DNA of 64,000 bases from Myxococcaceae bacterium (GCA_016793095.1 JAEUJQ010000026.1:17817-81816); one strand, 5' to 3'. Positions 52,448-61,502 are shown, counted from the stretch's first letter. Translations and numbers: made by a program. The notes: generated by a model not told the origin, from the letters alone.

Positions 52448-54034
52448 ATGACTTCCCCGAGGCGTCGCCGCCTGCGGCTCATCGCCATCCTCACGCTGAT
52501 CAGCGCCTGTCCGATGGAGCCGCCGCCGCCACCGCTGCGGTTCGTCGCGGACGAGCAGCTCGGCAGCTTCCGCCTCGTCGACGTCACGCCGAGGACCGTC
52601 TCGCTCCACGGTGGGCCGGTGACGCTCTCGTGGGAGGGCGTGCCCGCTGACGCCGGCTCGTACTTCTATCTCGTCGTCGGTGAGGCGCTCTCGCCGACGT
52701 ACCACAACCTCGTCGGCCCCATCTCCCCGTCGCCGGACGGCGGCGCGGTCACCCAGCGCCTGTCGCTCCCGGGGCGCACAGCAGGGACGCACGACCTCTC
52801 GCTGGTCCTGCCGCGAGTCGTGGAATACTCCGAGTTCGGCGGTGGCCGCGTCGGCGCGCTGGTCGGCGCCGTCACCTATCGCAGCACGCCCGGAACGCCC
52901 CGCTTCACGCCCCTCGCGGCCGGCCCGACGAACCTCCGCGTGCCGCTCCGGGCGAGCCTCGCGGCGCCCTGCGCCCGCAGCCAGGAGTTTTCGCTGACCA
53001 ACCTCGGCGACGAGGTGCTCCCCCAGCTGGGCGTGTCGGTCACCGGAGACGGCTTCAGCACGCCGTCCACGTGCTCTCCGACGCTCGACCCCCTGGCGTC
53101 CTGCACCCTGAAGGTCTGCTTCGAGGCCTCGACGCCCGGCGTGTACCGGGGCACCCTGCGCGCGACGTCGGGGAAAGTGAGCGAGGTCGTCGAGCTCAGC
53201 GCGACGGTCCTCGAGCCCTCGCCCGCCTTCGCCTGGCAGCGGCGCGGCCAGGGCCTCTTCGCCGTCTCGGGCAGCGTGGCGGCGATCTTCTTCGAGGGCG
53301 CCACGGCGCTGACCCTCATCGATGATCGCGCGGTGCGTGAGGTTCCCCTCGGCGCCGGGGAGCGCATCGTCAGCCTCGTCGGTGACGGCGCAGGCTCGTT
53401 CGGCGCCTTCGTCGTCGCCGGCAGTCAACCCCACCGCCTCACGTCGTTCACGGCGACGGGTACGCGCGGGCCCACGGTCGCGGTGGAAGCGGACAAGCTG
53501 TTCGATCTCGGGCGAGGGCGGGTCGCGACGCTCCGGGGCCGGTGGTTCACGGCCTGGTCGCTCCCGGGCGTCACGGTCGACACGAGCTGGGCGAACGCCG
53601 GCGCCTTCTACCTGCCGTACGGGTACCTGACCTCGGTGGCCTCGACGGCGGATGGCCGGCTGTTCCTCGCCAACGCGGACGAGCTGCCAGAGCTCTCGCC
53701 GGGAGGCCAGCTCGTGACCACTCACCAGCACCCCGCGCGCTTCGTCGCGGCGAACGACGGGACCGTCGTGGTGGCCACGCCCTCGGTCGTGCTGCGGTGG
53801 ACCTCGAACGCCTGGGGCTTCGTCACCATGACGCCGCCCGGCCTCATCGACCTCGCCATCGACCCGCGCCAGCGCATTCTATTGTCGCTGTCGACCGGCA
53901 CGACGGAGCGGCGCCGCGCCGACACCTCGGTTGAGGCGACGTTGCCGGTCGGCGCGGTGGAGTGCTCGGGCGTGGTGTGCCTCGGCGCCGGGGTCGACGG
54001 CCCCGACCCGTTCATCGCCCGGCTCGCCGACTGA
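52448..54034 (+). CDS. Lipoprotein with ASH-like domain and propeller-like C-terminus
   Basis: A 528-residue lipoprotein from ATG 52448 (ISAC lipobox, cysteine 20, followed by a proline run). The N-terminal 150 residues are beta-sandwich-like. At about 175-260 an ASH-like domain is visible (QEFSLTNLGDEVLPQLGVSV, LASCTLKVCFEA). The C-terminal 260 residues have propeller-like strands (GAFVVAGSQPHRLTSF, DLAIDPRQRILLSLS). It begins 44 bases after the ATPase gene. No role in transport is evident; likely a surface protein like several others here. Confidence 0.7.
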   Translation: MTSPRRRRLRLIAILTLISACPMEPPPPPLRFVADEQLGSFRLVDVTPRTVSLHGGPVTLSWEGVPADAGSYFYLVVGEALSPTYHNLVGPISPSPDGGAVTQRLSLPGRTAGTHDLSLVLPRVVEYSEFGGGRVGALVGAVTYRSTPGTPRFTPLAAGPTNLRVPLRASLAAPCARSQEFSLTNLGDEVLPQLGVSVTGDGFSTPSTCSPTLDPLASCTLKVCFEASTPGVYRGTLRATSGKVSEVVELSATVLEPSPAFAWQRRGQGLFAVSGSVAAIFFEGATALTLIDDRAVREVPLGAGERIVSLVGDGAGSFGAFVVAGSQPHRLTSFTATGTRGPTVAVEADKLFDLGRGRVATLRGRWFTAWSLPGVTVDTSWANAGAFYLPYGYLTSVASTADGRLFLANADELPELSPGGQLVTTHQHPARFVAANDGTVVVATPSVVLRWTSNAWGFVTMTPPGLIDLAIDPRQRILLSLSTGTTERRRADTSVEATLPVGAVECSGVVCLGAGVDGPDPFIARLAD

Positions 54035-54086
54035 CCTCCGTCAGGGCCCGGAGAATCCCGGGGGCGAGGCGCTGCATCTGAGCGGC

Positions 54087-54491
54087 ATGAGCTGGTCCTG
54101 GGTTCTCATCGTGCTGGTGGGTGGCTTCGTCGCCCTGAACGTGGCGCTGCAGGTGGTGGCGCGCCGGAGGGCCGCGAGGCTGAGAGGCCAGCCGCTGCCG
54201 GCGCTGCCTGGCGCGACGGGCCAGCGCATCTCGGCGTCGGGCCGGGCGCTCGTCTACTTCTTCACGCCCACCTGCGCCGCGTGCCGCCCGCTGACGCCGA
54301 GAATGAAGGCGCTCGCCGACAAGGGCCAGCCCGTCTTCCCCGTCGACGCGATGCAGGAGCCCGAGCTGGCGCGAGCCTTCTCGGTCATGGCCACCCCGAC
54401 GACCGTGGAGATCCAGGAGGGCCGGGTCGCCGGTGTCTCCATCGGCCCCGTCGTGCCCGCGGTGTGGGCCCGCTTCGGCGAGGGGACCTGA
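54087..54491 (+). CDS. Membrane-anchored thioredoxin-like protein
   Basis: A 134-residue protein with one N-terminal membrane helix (about 4-24) and a thioredoxin-like domain. The redox motif is CAAC in FFTPTCAACRPLTP, and the cis-proline loop is MATPTTVEI. The CAAC dipeptide is unusual compared with CGPC or CPHC, but the fold elements fit. It is presumably periplasmic, acting in thiol-disulphide exchange, possibly for the many cysteine-rich exported proteins nearby (inference). It is convergent with the amidohydrolase gene, six bases apart. Confidence 0.82.
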   Translation: MSWSWVLIVLVGGFVALNVALQVVARRRAARLRGQPLPALPGATGQRISASGRALVYFFTPTCAACRPLTPRMKALADKGQPVFPVDAMQEPELARAFSVMATPTTVEIQEGRVAGVSIGPVVPAVWARFGEGT

Positions 54492-54497
54492 CAGCGC

Positions 54498-56144
54498 TCA
54501 GGGCGCGCGGTACACGTCCACGCCGCGCACCACCGTCATCAGCACCTTCGCGTCGAGCAGCGCCTTCGCCTCGCCGTCCACCGGGTCCACCGGCAGCACC
54601 ACGAAGTCGGCATCGAAGCCCGGCGTCAGCCGCCCGCGCTGCCCCTCGGCGAACGACGCGAACGCCGCGCCGCTGGTGAACGCCGCGAGGGCCTCGGCGC
54701 CGCTGAGCCGCTGCGCAGGCATCCACCCGTTCGGCGGCTGACCCTGGTGATCCTGCCGCGTGCGCGCCGCGTAGAGGCCCCACAGCGGGTTCGGGTGCTC
54801 GACGGGGAAGTCGCTGCCGAACGCGAGCGGCACCTTCGCGTCGAGCACCGTGCGCCACGCATAGGCGAACGAGAGGCGCTCCTGACCGACGCGCGCCTCG
54901 GCCCACGGCATGTCACTCGTCGCGTGCGTGGGCTGCATGCTCGCCACCAGCCCCGCCTGCGCCAGCCGCGCCAGGGCGTCGCCGCGCAGCACCTGCACGT
55001 GCTCGACCCGGTGCCGGTGGGCCTTGTCGAGCGTCGCGAGCGTGTCGATGACGAGCGTGTTCGCGCGATCGCCGATGGCGTGCACGGCCACCTGAAAGCC
55101 CCGGTCGTCGAAGGCCTTCGCGCGCGCCGCGAGCTCCTCGGGCGTCAGCAGGAGCAGCCCCGTGCTCGAGGGCTCATCGGCGTACGGTGCATGGAGCGCC
55201 GCGCCTCGCGACCCGAGCGCTCCATCGGCCAGCAGCTTCACTGCCCGCAGCTCGAGCAGCGCGCCCTGGTACACGCCTCGCCCCACGAAGGTCTCCCAGC
55301 CCGGGCTCTGTCCATCGGCCATCGCGTAGACGCGCAGCGGCAGCTTCCCGGCGAGATCCCACCGCTGCAGGAGCTCGAACGTCGCGAGATCCATGCCGGC
55401 GTCGTGCACCGAGGTGAGTCCCAGCTTCGCGCAGGTCTCGAGCGCGACCTTGAGCCGCTGCTCCCGCTCGACCGGCGTCGGCTCGGGCAGCTTCGCCGAG
55501 ACGAGGTCGATGGCGTTGTCCACCAGCACGCCCGTCGGCTCGCCGCGCGCGTCACGCAGAATGCGCCCGCCCGGCGGGTCCTTCGTGTCCTTCGTGACGC
55601 CCGCGCGCCTCAGCGCCTCGGCGTTCACCCACGCCGCGTGCCCGTCGACGCGCGAGAAGAAGATGGGCGTACCGGGCTTCGCTGCGTCGAGCACCGCCTT
55701 GTCGGGGAACGCCTTCTCGTCCCAGTCGTTCTGATCCCACCCGCGGCCCAGCAGCCAGTCGCCCTGGTACGCCGCCGGGCTCGCGCTCGCGATGCGCGCG
55801 GTGACGTCGCCCGCCTGCTTCATGCCGTCGAGCGAGACGATGGACAGCGCCCGGCCCAACGACGCGAGGTGCCCGTGGGCGTCGGCGAGGCCCGGGACGA
55901 TGGTCGCGGCGGGGAACCGATCGATCACCGCGTCCGACGACGCGAACGCGCGCGCGCCGCCTTCGTCACCCACGAAGGCGAGCCGGTCGCCCCGCACCAC
56001 CAGCGCCGTCGCGAAAGGGCGCTGCGGGTCGTTCGTGTGGATGCGCTTCGCCACCACGACGATGTCGGGCGCCTGGCCGTCGGGCGTACGCTTCACACAA
56101 CCGGACGAGGTGAGGAGGCACAGCAGCAGCACGGACCGGATCAT
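54498..56144 (-). CDS. YtcJ-type amidohydrolase lipoprotein
   Basis: A 548-residue lipoprotein (SSGC lipobox, cysteine 16) of the amidohydrolase superfamily, YtcJ-like subgroup. Metal-site motifs are PGLADAHGHL (residues about 86-95), HAIGDRANTL, RVEHVQVL and FGSDFPVEHPNPLWGLY with the catalytic Asp. The LLADGALGSRGAALHAPY segment is typical of the subgroup. These enzymes hydrolyse amide, imide or formyl-type bonds; the substrate is not predictable. Export as a lipoprotein suggests a periplasmic or surface role. Its promoter would lie in or next to the 58-nt repeat patch upstream. Confidence 0.88.
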   Translation of the reverse strand: MIRSVLLLCLLTSSGCVKRTPDGQAPDIVVVAKRIHTNDPQRPFATALVVRGDRLAFVGDEGGARAFASSDAVIDRFPAATIVPGLADAHGHLASLGRALSIVSLDGMKQAGDVTARIASASPAAYQGDWLLGRGWDQNDWDEKAFPDKAVLDAAKPGTPIFFSRVDGHAAWVNAEALRRAGVTKDTKDPPGGRILRDARGEPTGVLVDNAIDLVSAKLPEPTPVEREQRLKVALETCAKLGLTSVHDAGMDLATFELLQRWDLAGKLPLRVYAMADGQSPGWETFVGRGVYQGALLELRAVKLLADGALGSRGAALHAPYADEPSSTGLLLLTPEELAARAKAFDDRGFQVAVHAIGDRANTLVIDTLATLDKAHRHRVEHVQVLRGDALARLAQAGLVASMQPTHATSDMPWAEARVGQERLSFAYAWRTVLDAKVPLAFGSDFPVEHPNPLWGLYAARTRQDHQGQPPNGWMPAQRLSGAEALAAFTSGAAFASFAEGQRGRLTPGFDADFVVLPVDPVDGEAKALLDAKVLMTVVRGVDVYRAP

Positions 56145-56169
56145 GCGACCCGCCTACAAGACGCCGGTC

Positions 56170-56485
56170 GCCGGCGCACGTCCCGACACCGCAGACCGCT
56201 GAGGCTCGGCGAAAGCGCAAGCCGCTCGGTTGCGCACGTCCAGACACCTCCGCCCGTCGAGGCTCAGCGAAAGATGGCACACGTCCTGACACCTCCGCCC
56301 GTCGAGGCTCAGCGAAAGCGCAAGCCGCTCGGTCGCGCACGTCCCGACACCTCCGCCCGTCGAGGCTCAGCGAAAGCGCACGCCGCCCGATGGCACACTC
56401 CGAAGCGAGAGCGTACCAGCCGTTCGGTGGCGCACGTCCCGACACCGCCGACCGTTGAGGCTCGGCGAAGGCGGACGCCGGCACA
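56170..56485. repeat. Tandem array of 58-nt intergenic repeats
   Basis: About five to six head-to-tail copies of a 58-base unit occur in the 485-base gap between two genes. The unit begins GCGCACGTCCCGACACCTCC, continues GCCCGTCGAGGCTCAGCGAA, and ends AGCGCAAGCCGCTCGGTC. Copy starts are near 56174, 56232, 56277 (a shortened copy, 45 bases on from the previous), 56335 and 56430; the fifth is degraded. Neighbouring copies are almost identical. There are no spacers, so this is not CRISPR. The rest of the gap (56486-56629) shows nothing I can call. Confidence 0.85.
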
Positions 56486-56629
56486 CTCAGCAAGGGAGCG
56501 AGCCCCTCACCAGGTGGATGGTGTGGCCCAATTCGCCGCACGCGCCGCCGTCGCCGACGGTCGTCTGCAGCGGGCGATCGCGGCGAGAAAGGAGGACCCT
56601 TCAACGCTGCGCCGCGAGCCTGAGAACGA

Positions 56630-57700
56630 TCATGGGAGCTTCGGCGCGTCGGGGTACGTCAGCTCACCCGACAGCGCCTCGAGGAACGCCTTCACCTGGG
56701 CCACCTGCTTCGCGCTCCACTTCACCGGCTTGAGCTGCGGGTCCGGCGTCGCCACCGTGTTGCCACCCTTCGCCATCAGCGTGATGGCCTCGTCGAGCGT
56801 CTTCACCGAGCCATCGTGGAAGTACGGCGCCGTCAGCGCCACGTTCCGCAGCGTCGGCGTCTTGAACCTGCCCTTGTCCTTCTCGTCCTTCGTCGCGTCC
56901 ATGCGGCCCGCGTCGTCGCCGATGCCGAGGCCATGAAACGCGAAGTCGCTGAAGAGCGGCGGCACATGGCAGCTCACGCAGCCCGCCTTCGAGAACAGCT
57001 CCCTGCCCGCCTTCGCGTCCTTCGACAGGGCCGCCTTGTCACCCGCCGCGTCCTTGTCGAACGCCGAGTTGCCGGTGCTCAGCGTGCGGAAGAAGGTCGC
57101 CAGCGCCTTCGGCACGTTGTCGGCCGTCGCGGGCTCTCCGAAAGCGCGCTGGAACATCGCCTTGTACACGGGCAGACCGTTGAGCGCGGCCGCCACCGTC
57201 GCGGGGTCCGCCCCCAGCTGCCCCTTCCACGCCGCGTTGCTGACCGCCTCGAGCGTCGCCATGCGCCCGTCCCAGTACCAGCTCGTGTGGAAGCCGAGGC
57301 CCACCATCGTCGGCGCGTTGCGCTTGTTCATCGCGCCGCCCACCTTCGCGTCGACGGCCTGGCCCGAGGTGTACGCCTTGTCGGTGTGGTGGCACTGCGC
57401 GCACGCCATCGAGCCGTCCTTCGACAGCCGCGGCTCGAAGAAGAGGTACCAGCCCAGCTCGGCCTTCTCGGCCGTCACCGGGTTGTCCTCGGGCGCCTTC
57501 GGCTCCGCCATCCCCGCGGGCAGCGCCGGGAGCGGCTTCACGGGCGGCAGCTCGACCTTCGGCTCGGGCGGAGGAGGCGGGGGCTTCGGAGCCTCGGCCA
57601 CCGGCGTCGGCGCAGGCGGCGGCGTGGGCTTCGGCTCCGCCGTCTTGCAGGCGAGGAGAGAGACGGCGACCAGCACGGAGAGGACCTTGATTCGCGTCAT
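56630..57700 (-). CDS. Di-haem cytochrome c peroxidase, MauG/CcpA-like lipoprotein
   Basis: A 356-residue lipoprotein (LLAC lipobox, cysteine 18) with a proline-rich linker at 23-62. Two c-type haem sites are present: CAQCH at 100-104 and CVSCH at 241-245, with the family's FFEPRLSKDGSMAC and TPTLRNVALTAPYFHDG segments. This is the bacterial di-haem peroxidase/MauG family, which reduces hydrogen peroxide or performs protein oxidation using electrons from periplasmic donors. I chose ATG 57700 because the lipoprotein signal starts there; longer frames upstream have no signal. Confidence 0.93.
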   Translation of the reverse strand: MTRIKVLSVLVAVSLLACKTAEPKPTPPPAPTPVAEAPKPPPPPPEPKVELPPVKPLPALPAGMAEPKAPEDNPVTAEKAELGWYLFFEPRLSKDGSMACAQCHHTDKAYTSGQAVDAKVGGAMNKRNAPTMVGLGFHTSWYWDGRMATLEAVSNAAWKGQLGADPATVAAALNGLPVYKAMFQRAFGEPATADNVPKALATFFRTLSTGNSAFDKDAAGDKAALSKDAKAGRELFSKAGCVSCHVPPLFSDFAFHGLGIGDDAGRMDATKDEKDKGRFKTPTLRNVALTAPYFHDGSVKTLDEAITLMAKGGNTVATPDPQLKPVKWSAKQVAQVKAFLEALSGELTYPDAPKLP

Positions 57701-57917
57701 GGCGCGCAAAGTACGGCCGTCGCGGGCCCGCGGCATGAGAAAAAGGAAACGCGCACGCTGCTCCCTCTCCGGGGAGGTACCGAGCAGGTGGCTGTCTCGG
57801 CGCCGGTGCCGCCCCTGTGGCTGCAGCGCCCAGCAGCACACGTGCCACGCGGCGCTGCCGGGGCGAGCCTGCTGGGCTGCGCAGCGGTTGGGTCTCGGCC
57901 GAAGGAAGTTCGTCGTC

Positions 57918-58910
57918 TCAGTCGAGCACGCGGCCCAGCTCCTGCCCGAGCAGCGTCTCGAGCTCGCGGATCGAGCGGTACGCCACGCAGCGGTGCGCCT
58001 GCACGTCGAAGCGCAGCTCCTTGACGTCGCGCACGAGCAGAATGGTGGGCTTGCCCCGGCCCCACGCGTAGCCGACCTCGAGGTACACGTTCGGGTTGGC
58101 GGTCGAGAGATCGGCGATCACCACCTTCGCCGTCTCGATGCGCGCGCGGATGCGCTCGATGATCAGCCCGTCGAAGGCCACCTGGTCGACCCGCTCGCAG
58201 AGCAGCCCGGCGGCCTTCACCGGCGCCTGGATGCCGTAATGGAAGACGTCGTCGAGCTCGGGGAGGAACGGCATGGCGATGAAGGCGTGCGGCTTCTCGG
58301 GGCTCGGCTGCCCTGCCGTCGCCATCACCGGCGCGAGCTGGAACGCGGCGCTGCGCTGCACGCGGAACGCGCCTGAGTCCAGCCTCGTGACGCCGCTGGT
58401 GCCCGCCAGGCCCGCCTCGAGGGCCTGCCGCATGCGCGCGGCGCGGCTCACGTTCTTCTCGACGATCCACACCTCTTCGACGTCGCCGCCCACGCCCTTC
58501 TGGAAGCTGTCGATGAAGCCGCTCACCAGCGCGAGGATCGCCTCGTGCTCGTCGAGGCCCGCCCGCACGCCGTGCACCGTCGTCGCGAGCCGGCGGACGC
58601 GGCGCGCGTCGGCGAAGGCGAGCATTCGACCCGAGAGCAGGCGCAGCTCGTGGTAGCGCAGCTGGCCCAGGCGGCTCGTGCCGAAGAGCGCCACCTGCGG
58701 CGCCGTGAGCGCGCCCGCTGAGTCGAACGCCTTCACCTCGCCGGGCGGCACCATGAAGCCCGACGGGCTGCCCCCGGTGCGCGTCGTGATGGCCGACACC
58801 GCGCTCTCGTCCACGCCGTAGAAGGACTGCGCATGCTTGAAGCAGGCGAGGTCGCACGCGGTGGAAAGCAGGTCGCCCTCGAGCAGCTGAACGTCGATGG
58901 TGGAGCGCAT
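57918..58910 (-). CDS. Macro-like domain fused to deoxyribosyltransferase/TIR-like domain
   Basis: A 330-residue soluble protein. Residues 1-170 resemble a macro-like or M17-aminopeptidase N-terminal fold: VQLLEGDLLSTACDLACF, RMLAFADARRVRRLATTVHG and VEEVWIVEKNVSRAARM are the telltale strands. Residues 208-300 resemble the nucleoside 2-deoxyribosyltransferase/TIR-like fold: HAFIAMPFLPELDDVF, TAKVVIADLSTANPNVYLEVGYA, with Glu278 in the position of the catalytic glutamate. Both folds handle nucleotides or ADP-ribose-like ligands. Such pairings occur in signalling and defence-associated proteins, but no defence genes are adjacent; a Ser/Thr kinase is 18 bases upstream on the same strand. The function is inferred only. 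Confidence 0.7.
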   Translation of the reverse strand: MRSTIDVQLLEGDLLSTACDLACFKHAQSFYGVDESAVSAITTRTGGSPSGFMVPPGEVKAFDSAGALTAPQVALFGTSRLGQLRYHELRLLSGRMLAFADARRVRRLATTVHGVRAGLDEHEAILALVSGFIDSFQKGVGGDVEEVWIVEKNVSRAARMRQALEAGLAGTSGVTRLDSGAFRVQRSAAFQLAPVMATAGQPSPEKPHAFIAMPFLPELDDVFHYGIQAPVKAAGLLCERVDQVAFDGLIIERIRARIETAKVVIADLSTANPNVYLEVGYAWGRGKPTILLVRDVKELRFDVQAHRCVAYRSIRELETLLGQELGRVLD

Positions 58911-58928
58911 TGCAGAGCGCAGCGTAGC

Positions 58929-60140
58929 TCAGCGCGTGAACGGCTCGAGGCGCTCGATGACGGCACCGGCTGAGGGTGGCCGCTCGCCGGGCTTCTTCGC
59001 GAGCAGCTCGAACACGAGGGCGCCCAGGGTCGGCGGCACGGCGAACGAAGGGGCAAACGGGGGCGGCTGCTTCGAGAGCTGCTGCACGATGAGCGCCGTC
59101 GGCGTCGCGCCGATGAACGGCCGCTTCCCCGTCAGCATCTCGTAGAGCAGCACGCCCAGGGAGTAGAGATCGGTGCGCGCGTCGACAGCCTGGCCGCCCG
59201 CGTGCTCTGGCGACATGTACTCGGGCGTGCCGATGACCATTCCCACGCCCGTCAGGGCCAGCGCGCCGGTGCCGGTGAGCACCTTCGCCGCGCCGAAGTC
59301 GAGCACCTTCACGAAGTCTGGCCGCCGCGGGCGCTGGAGCAGCATGATGTTCGCGGGCTTGAGATCGCGGTGAATGACGCCCTCACCGTGCGCCGCCTCG
59401 AGGGCCGAGGCGACCTGCAGCGCCACGTGCGCCGCACGCTGGAGCTCGAGCCGCCCACGCTTGAGGTGGCTCAGCAGCGTCTCGCCGCGCAGGTCTTCCA
59501 TCACGAGATAGCTCTGACCGGCATCGGTCGTCCCGCTGTCGGTCACCTCGACGATGTGCTCGTGCCCGAGCCGGCTCGCGGCGAAGGCCTCGCGCTTGAA
59601 GCGGCCGAGGAACTCTGCGTCGTCGGTGAACTCGGCCCGGAGCACCTTGAGCGCGAACGTCTTGCCCAGCTCGAGGTGCTCGACGCGGAAGACCTCTCCG
59701 ACCCCGCCACCGGCGATGCGCTCGACGACGCGGTAGCGGCCCGAGATGACGACGCCCTTCGCGAGCGTGAGGGGTGTAGGCGGCGCGACCGGCGCCATCG
59801 AGCCGACCAGCGTCTTCGCTTCGCGATCCGCGACGCGGCGCACCTCGACCCTCGCCGTCCCCAGCGCCATCACCAGCCCGGGCTCGAGCTTCACCCTGTC
59901 CGTCGGTGCGCCGCCGACCATCACCTGCGCTGGAGGCACGGGGCGGAGCCACCACTGGCCCGACCGGCCCTGCCAGACCTGGGCGTGGCGCGGCTCGCTG
60001 CGGCCTGGACGAACTCGAATGGCACAGGACGCATCGGTGCCGATGAAGAAGTTCGCCGAGGGCAGACCACGCGACGCGCCGTCGATGATCAGCTCGAGCT
60101 CTTCGGTGACCGCCGGCATCTGAGGGTCGAGGTCTGCCAT
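58929..60140 (-). CDS. Soluble Ser/Thr protein kinase with N-terminal FHA-like domain
   Basis: A 403-residue cytoplasmic kinase. Residues about 12-105 look like an FHA-type beta-sandwich (LELIIDGASRGLP, FFIGTDASCAIRV, SEPRHAQVW), which binds phosphothreonine. The kinase domain (133-400) has the Gly-loop GGGVGEVF, catalytic Lys165 in ALKVL, HRDLKPAN with Asp259, DFG at 281-283, and SPE in the activation-loop end. No membrane segment or PASTA repeat, so it senses something inside the cell. It is transcribed just ahead of the macro/deoxyribosyltransferase-like gene and may phosphorylate or control that protein (inference from proximity). Confidence 0.93.
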   Translation of the reverse strand: MADLDPQMPAVTEELELIIDGASRGLPSANFFIGTDASCAIRVRPGRSEPRHAQVWQGRSGQWWLRPVPPAQVMVGGAPTDRVKLEPGLVMALGTARVEVRRVADREAKTLVGSMAPVAPPTPLTLAKGVVISGRYRVVERIAGGGVGEVFRVEHLELGKTFALKVLRAEFTDDAEFLGRFKREAFAASRLGHEHIVEVTDSGTTDAGQSYLVMEDLRGETLLSHLKRGRLELQRAAHVALQVASALEAAHGEGVIHRDLKPANIMLLQRPRRPDFVKVLDFGAAKVLTGTGALALTGVGMVIGTPEYMSPEHAGGQAVDARTDLYSLGVLLYEMLTGKRPFIGATPTALIVQQLSKQPPPFAPSFAVPPTLGALVFELLAKKPGERPPSAGAVIERLEPFTR

Positions 60141-60175
60141 TCACTCCGCGCTCGCGCAATCGGGGGCAGCGTGGC

Positions 60176-60904
60176 TCAGAAGCTGTAGCCCAGGCCCGCG
60201 GTGATGCGCTGCTCGCCGAGCGGGATCACCTCGGCGTTGAGATCGAAGCCAAAGGGCAACCCCACCACGAGCCCCGCGCCCACCTGGTAGTGGTACAGGT
60301 CCGTGCCCGTCTGGTTGCGCCAGAAGACCGGCCCACCGAAGACACGCCCCACCGCGTACGGCGTCACCCGCTCGAAGAAGGTGTAGCCCACGGTCGCGGT
60401 GAGCCGCGCGTCGATGGCGACGTACGCGGTCGGCGCCGCTCGCACGCCGGTCGCCGCGAGCGAGGCCGCGACCATGATGAAGGGCCAGTACCGGCCCTGC
60501 TCGAGCGCGAGGAAGGACCCGCTCACGCTCCCCACGGCACCGCCGGCGAAGTCGAACGTCTCGGTGTCGGACAGCAGCCGGCCCACGAAGATGCCGCCGG
60601 CCGCACCGGCGAGCGTCCAGCGGGGCGAGACCCGCCACTCGAACGACGCGCTCAGCGCCATCGCCTCGAGGCGCAGCCGCTCCGCGCCCGCGAAGACGAG
60701 CGTGGTGCGGAAGGCGCCGAAGGTGCTGCCGACGCGAAACCGCGGACCTTCCGTCGACGCGCCGTCCTGGCCGGCCTGTTTCCCGGTGCAGCGCTGCGCG
60801 AGGCCCGTCGGACCGACGGGCGGCGAGATGCCTCAGGCGTCGGCGTCGGTCGGGGCCAGGAGGAGGACGGCGACGAGGCACGCGGGCGCGAGGAGCGTCT
60901 TCAT
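60176..60904 (-). pseudogene. Outer-membrane barrel-like gene interrupted by in-frame TGA after its signal peptide
   Basis: From ATG 60904 (AGGA eight bases before it) the frame encodes a textbook 23-residue signal peptide, MKTLLAPACLVAVLLLAPTD plus ADA. It then meets a TGA at 60835-60833. The same frame continues without any other stop for another 218 codons to the TGA at 60176. That part is beta-rich, with alternating hydrophobic residues and a final Phe (GLGYSF), as in outer-membrane barrels. One base separates this from an intact gene of about 242 residues. Explanations are a recent nonsense mutation, a sequencing error, or a start at an internal codon such as ATG 60661 with no signal. 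I think a nonsense change or error is most likely. Confidence 0.75.
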
Positions 60905-61130
60905 GGCGGGGGTCCTAACCGGGGCCTCGCCGCCTCGCCACGCAGCCGAGCGTCGGGTGTCGAGCGTCGGGTCGATGGAGTGCGCCCGGGTCCTCTGAGG
61001 ACTGCCCGTCCGGGGAAACCCGAGCGCCTCTCCGCGGCGCGTGTGCTGCGCGCGGGACTCCGGCGGCGATTCGTTCATCGCCGACGTCGACGCTGGTGCA
61101 CGATCGGGCGGGCCGGTGGATCCACCCCTC

Positions 61131-61424
61131 ATGGCTCCCCTGCTCGCCCTCGTCATCGCCTCGACGCCCCTGAGGTGGGATGGCCGGTCGCCCGTCGAGG
61201 TCGGCGTCGGCACGTCGGTCTCGCTCGAGGTCCCACGGGCGCTGCGCTTCGTGTCGGTCGGGGGCGGTGATGTCGTCGAGGTCGCGGTGTCACGCGATCT
61301 CCGCACCGTGCAGCTCAGGGGCCTGCGCCGCGGTTCGCGCACGGTGGTGGCGCACTTTCAGGACCGCACGCGCGCCCAGCTCGAGCTCAAGGTCGTCGGC
61401 CCTGCCCGATCCGGGCGACGCTGA
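61131..61424 (+). CDS. Small exported protein with secretin N-terminal-like domain
   Basis: A 97-residue protein with a short Sec-like signal at ATG 61131 (cleavage near AST, about residue 11-12). The mature beta domain reads VGVGTSVSLEVPRALRFVSVGGGDVVEVAV / RTVQLRGLRRGSRTVVAHFQ, the strand order of the pilus-formation N-terminal domain seen ahead of CpaC-type secretins. No secretin barrel follows. It resembles the orphan at 8764-9066 in size and design. The 226 bases before it (60905-61130) show nothing I can call. Confidence is limited by the short length. Confidence 0.6.
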   Translation: MAPLLALVIASTPLRWDGRSPVEVGVGTSVSLEVPRALRFVSVGGGDVVEVAVSRDLRTVQLRGLRRGSRTVVAHFQDRTRAQLELKVVGPARSGRR

Positions 61425-61502
61425 CGTCCAGGCCGCACCGCGAGCTCGAGCCGGGTGCACGAAGCCGGTGTCCCGTCGCGGAACCCATGCGACAGTGCCG
61501 AG

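Noticed and set aside
56170..56485. CRISPR array
   Set aside because: Units are head-to-tail without variable spacers, and no cas genes are seen.
54747..56936. Plus-strand frame running through the amidohydrolase and the 58-nt repeats
   Set aside because: It is the antisense shadow of the amidohydrolase and continues through repeats with no conserved motif.
60833..60835. Selenocysteine at the in-frame TGA
   Set aside because: It is placed at the signal peptide cleavage area, with no obvious SECIS-like hairpin and no redox domain; a nonsense change or error is simpler.
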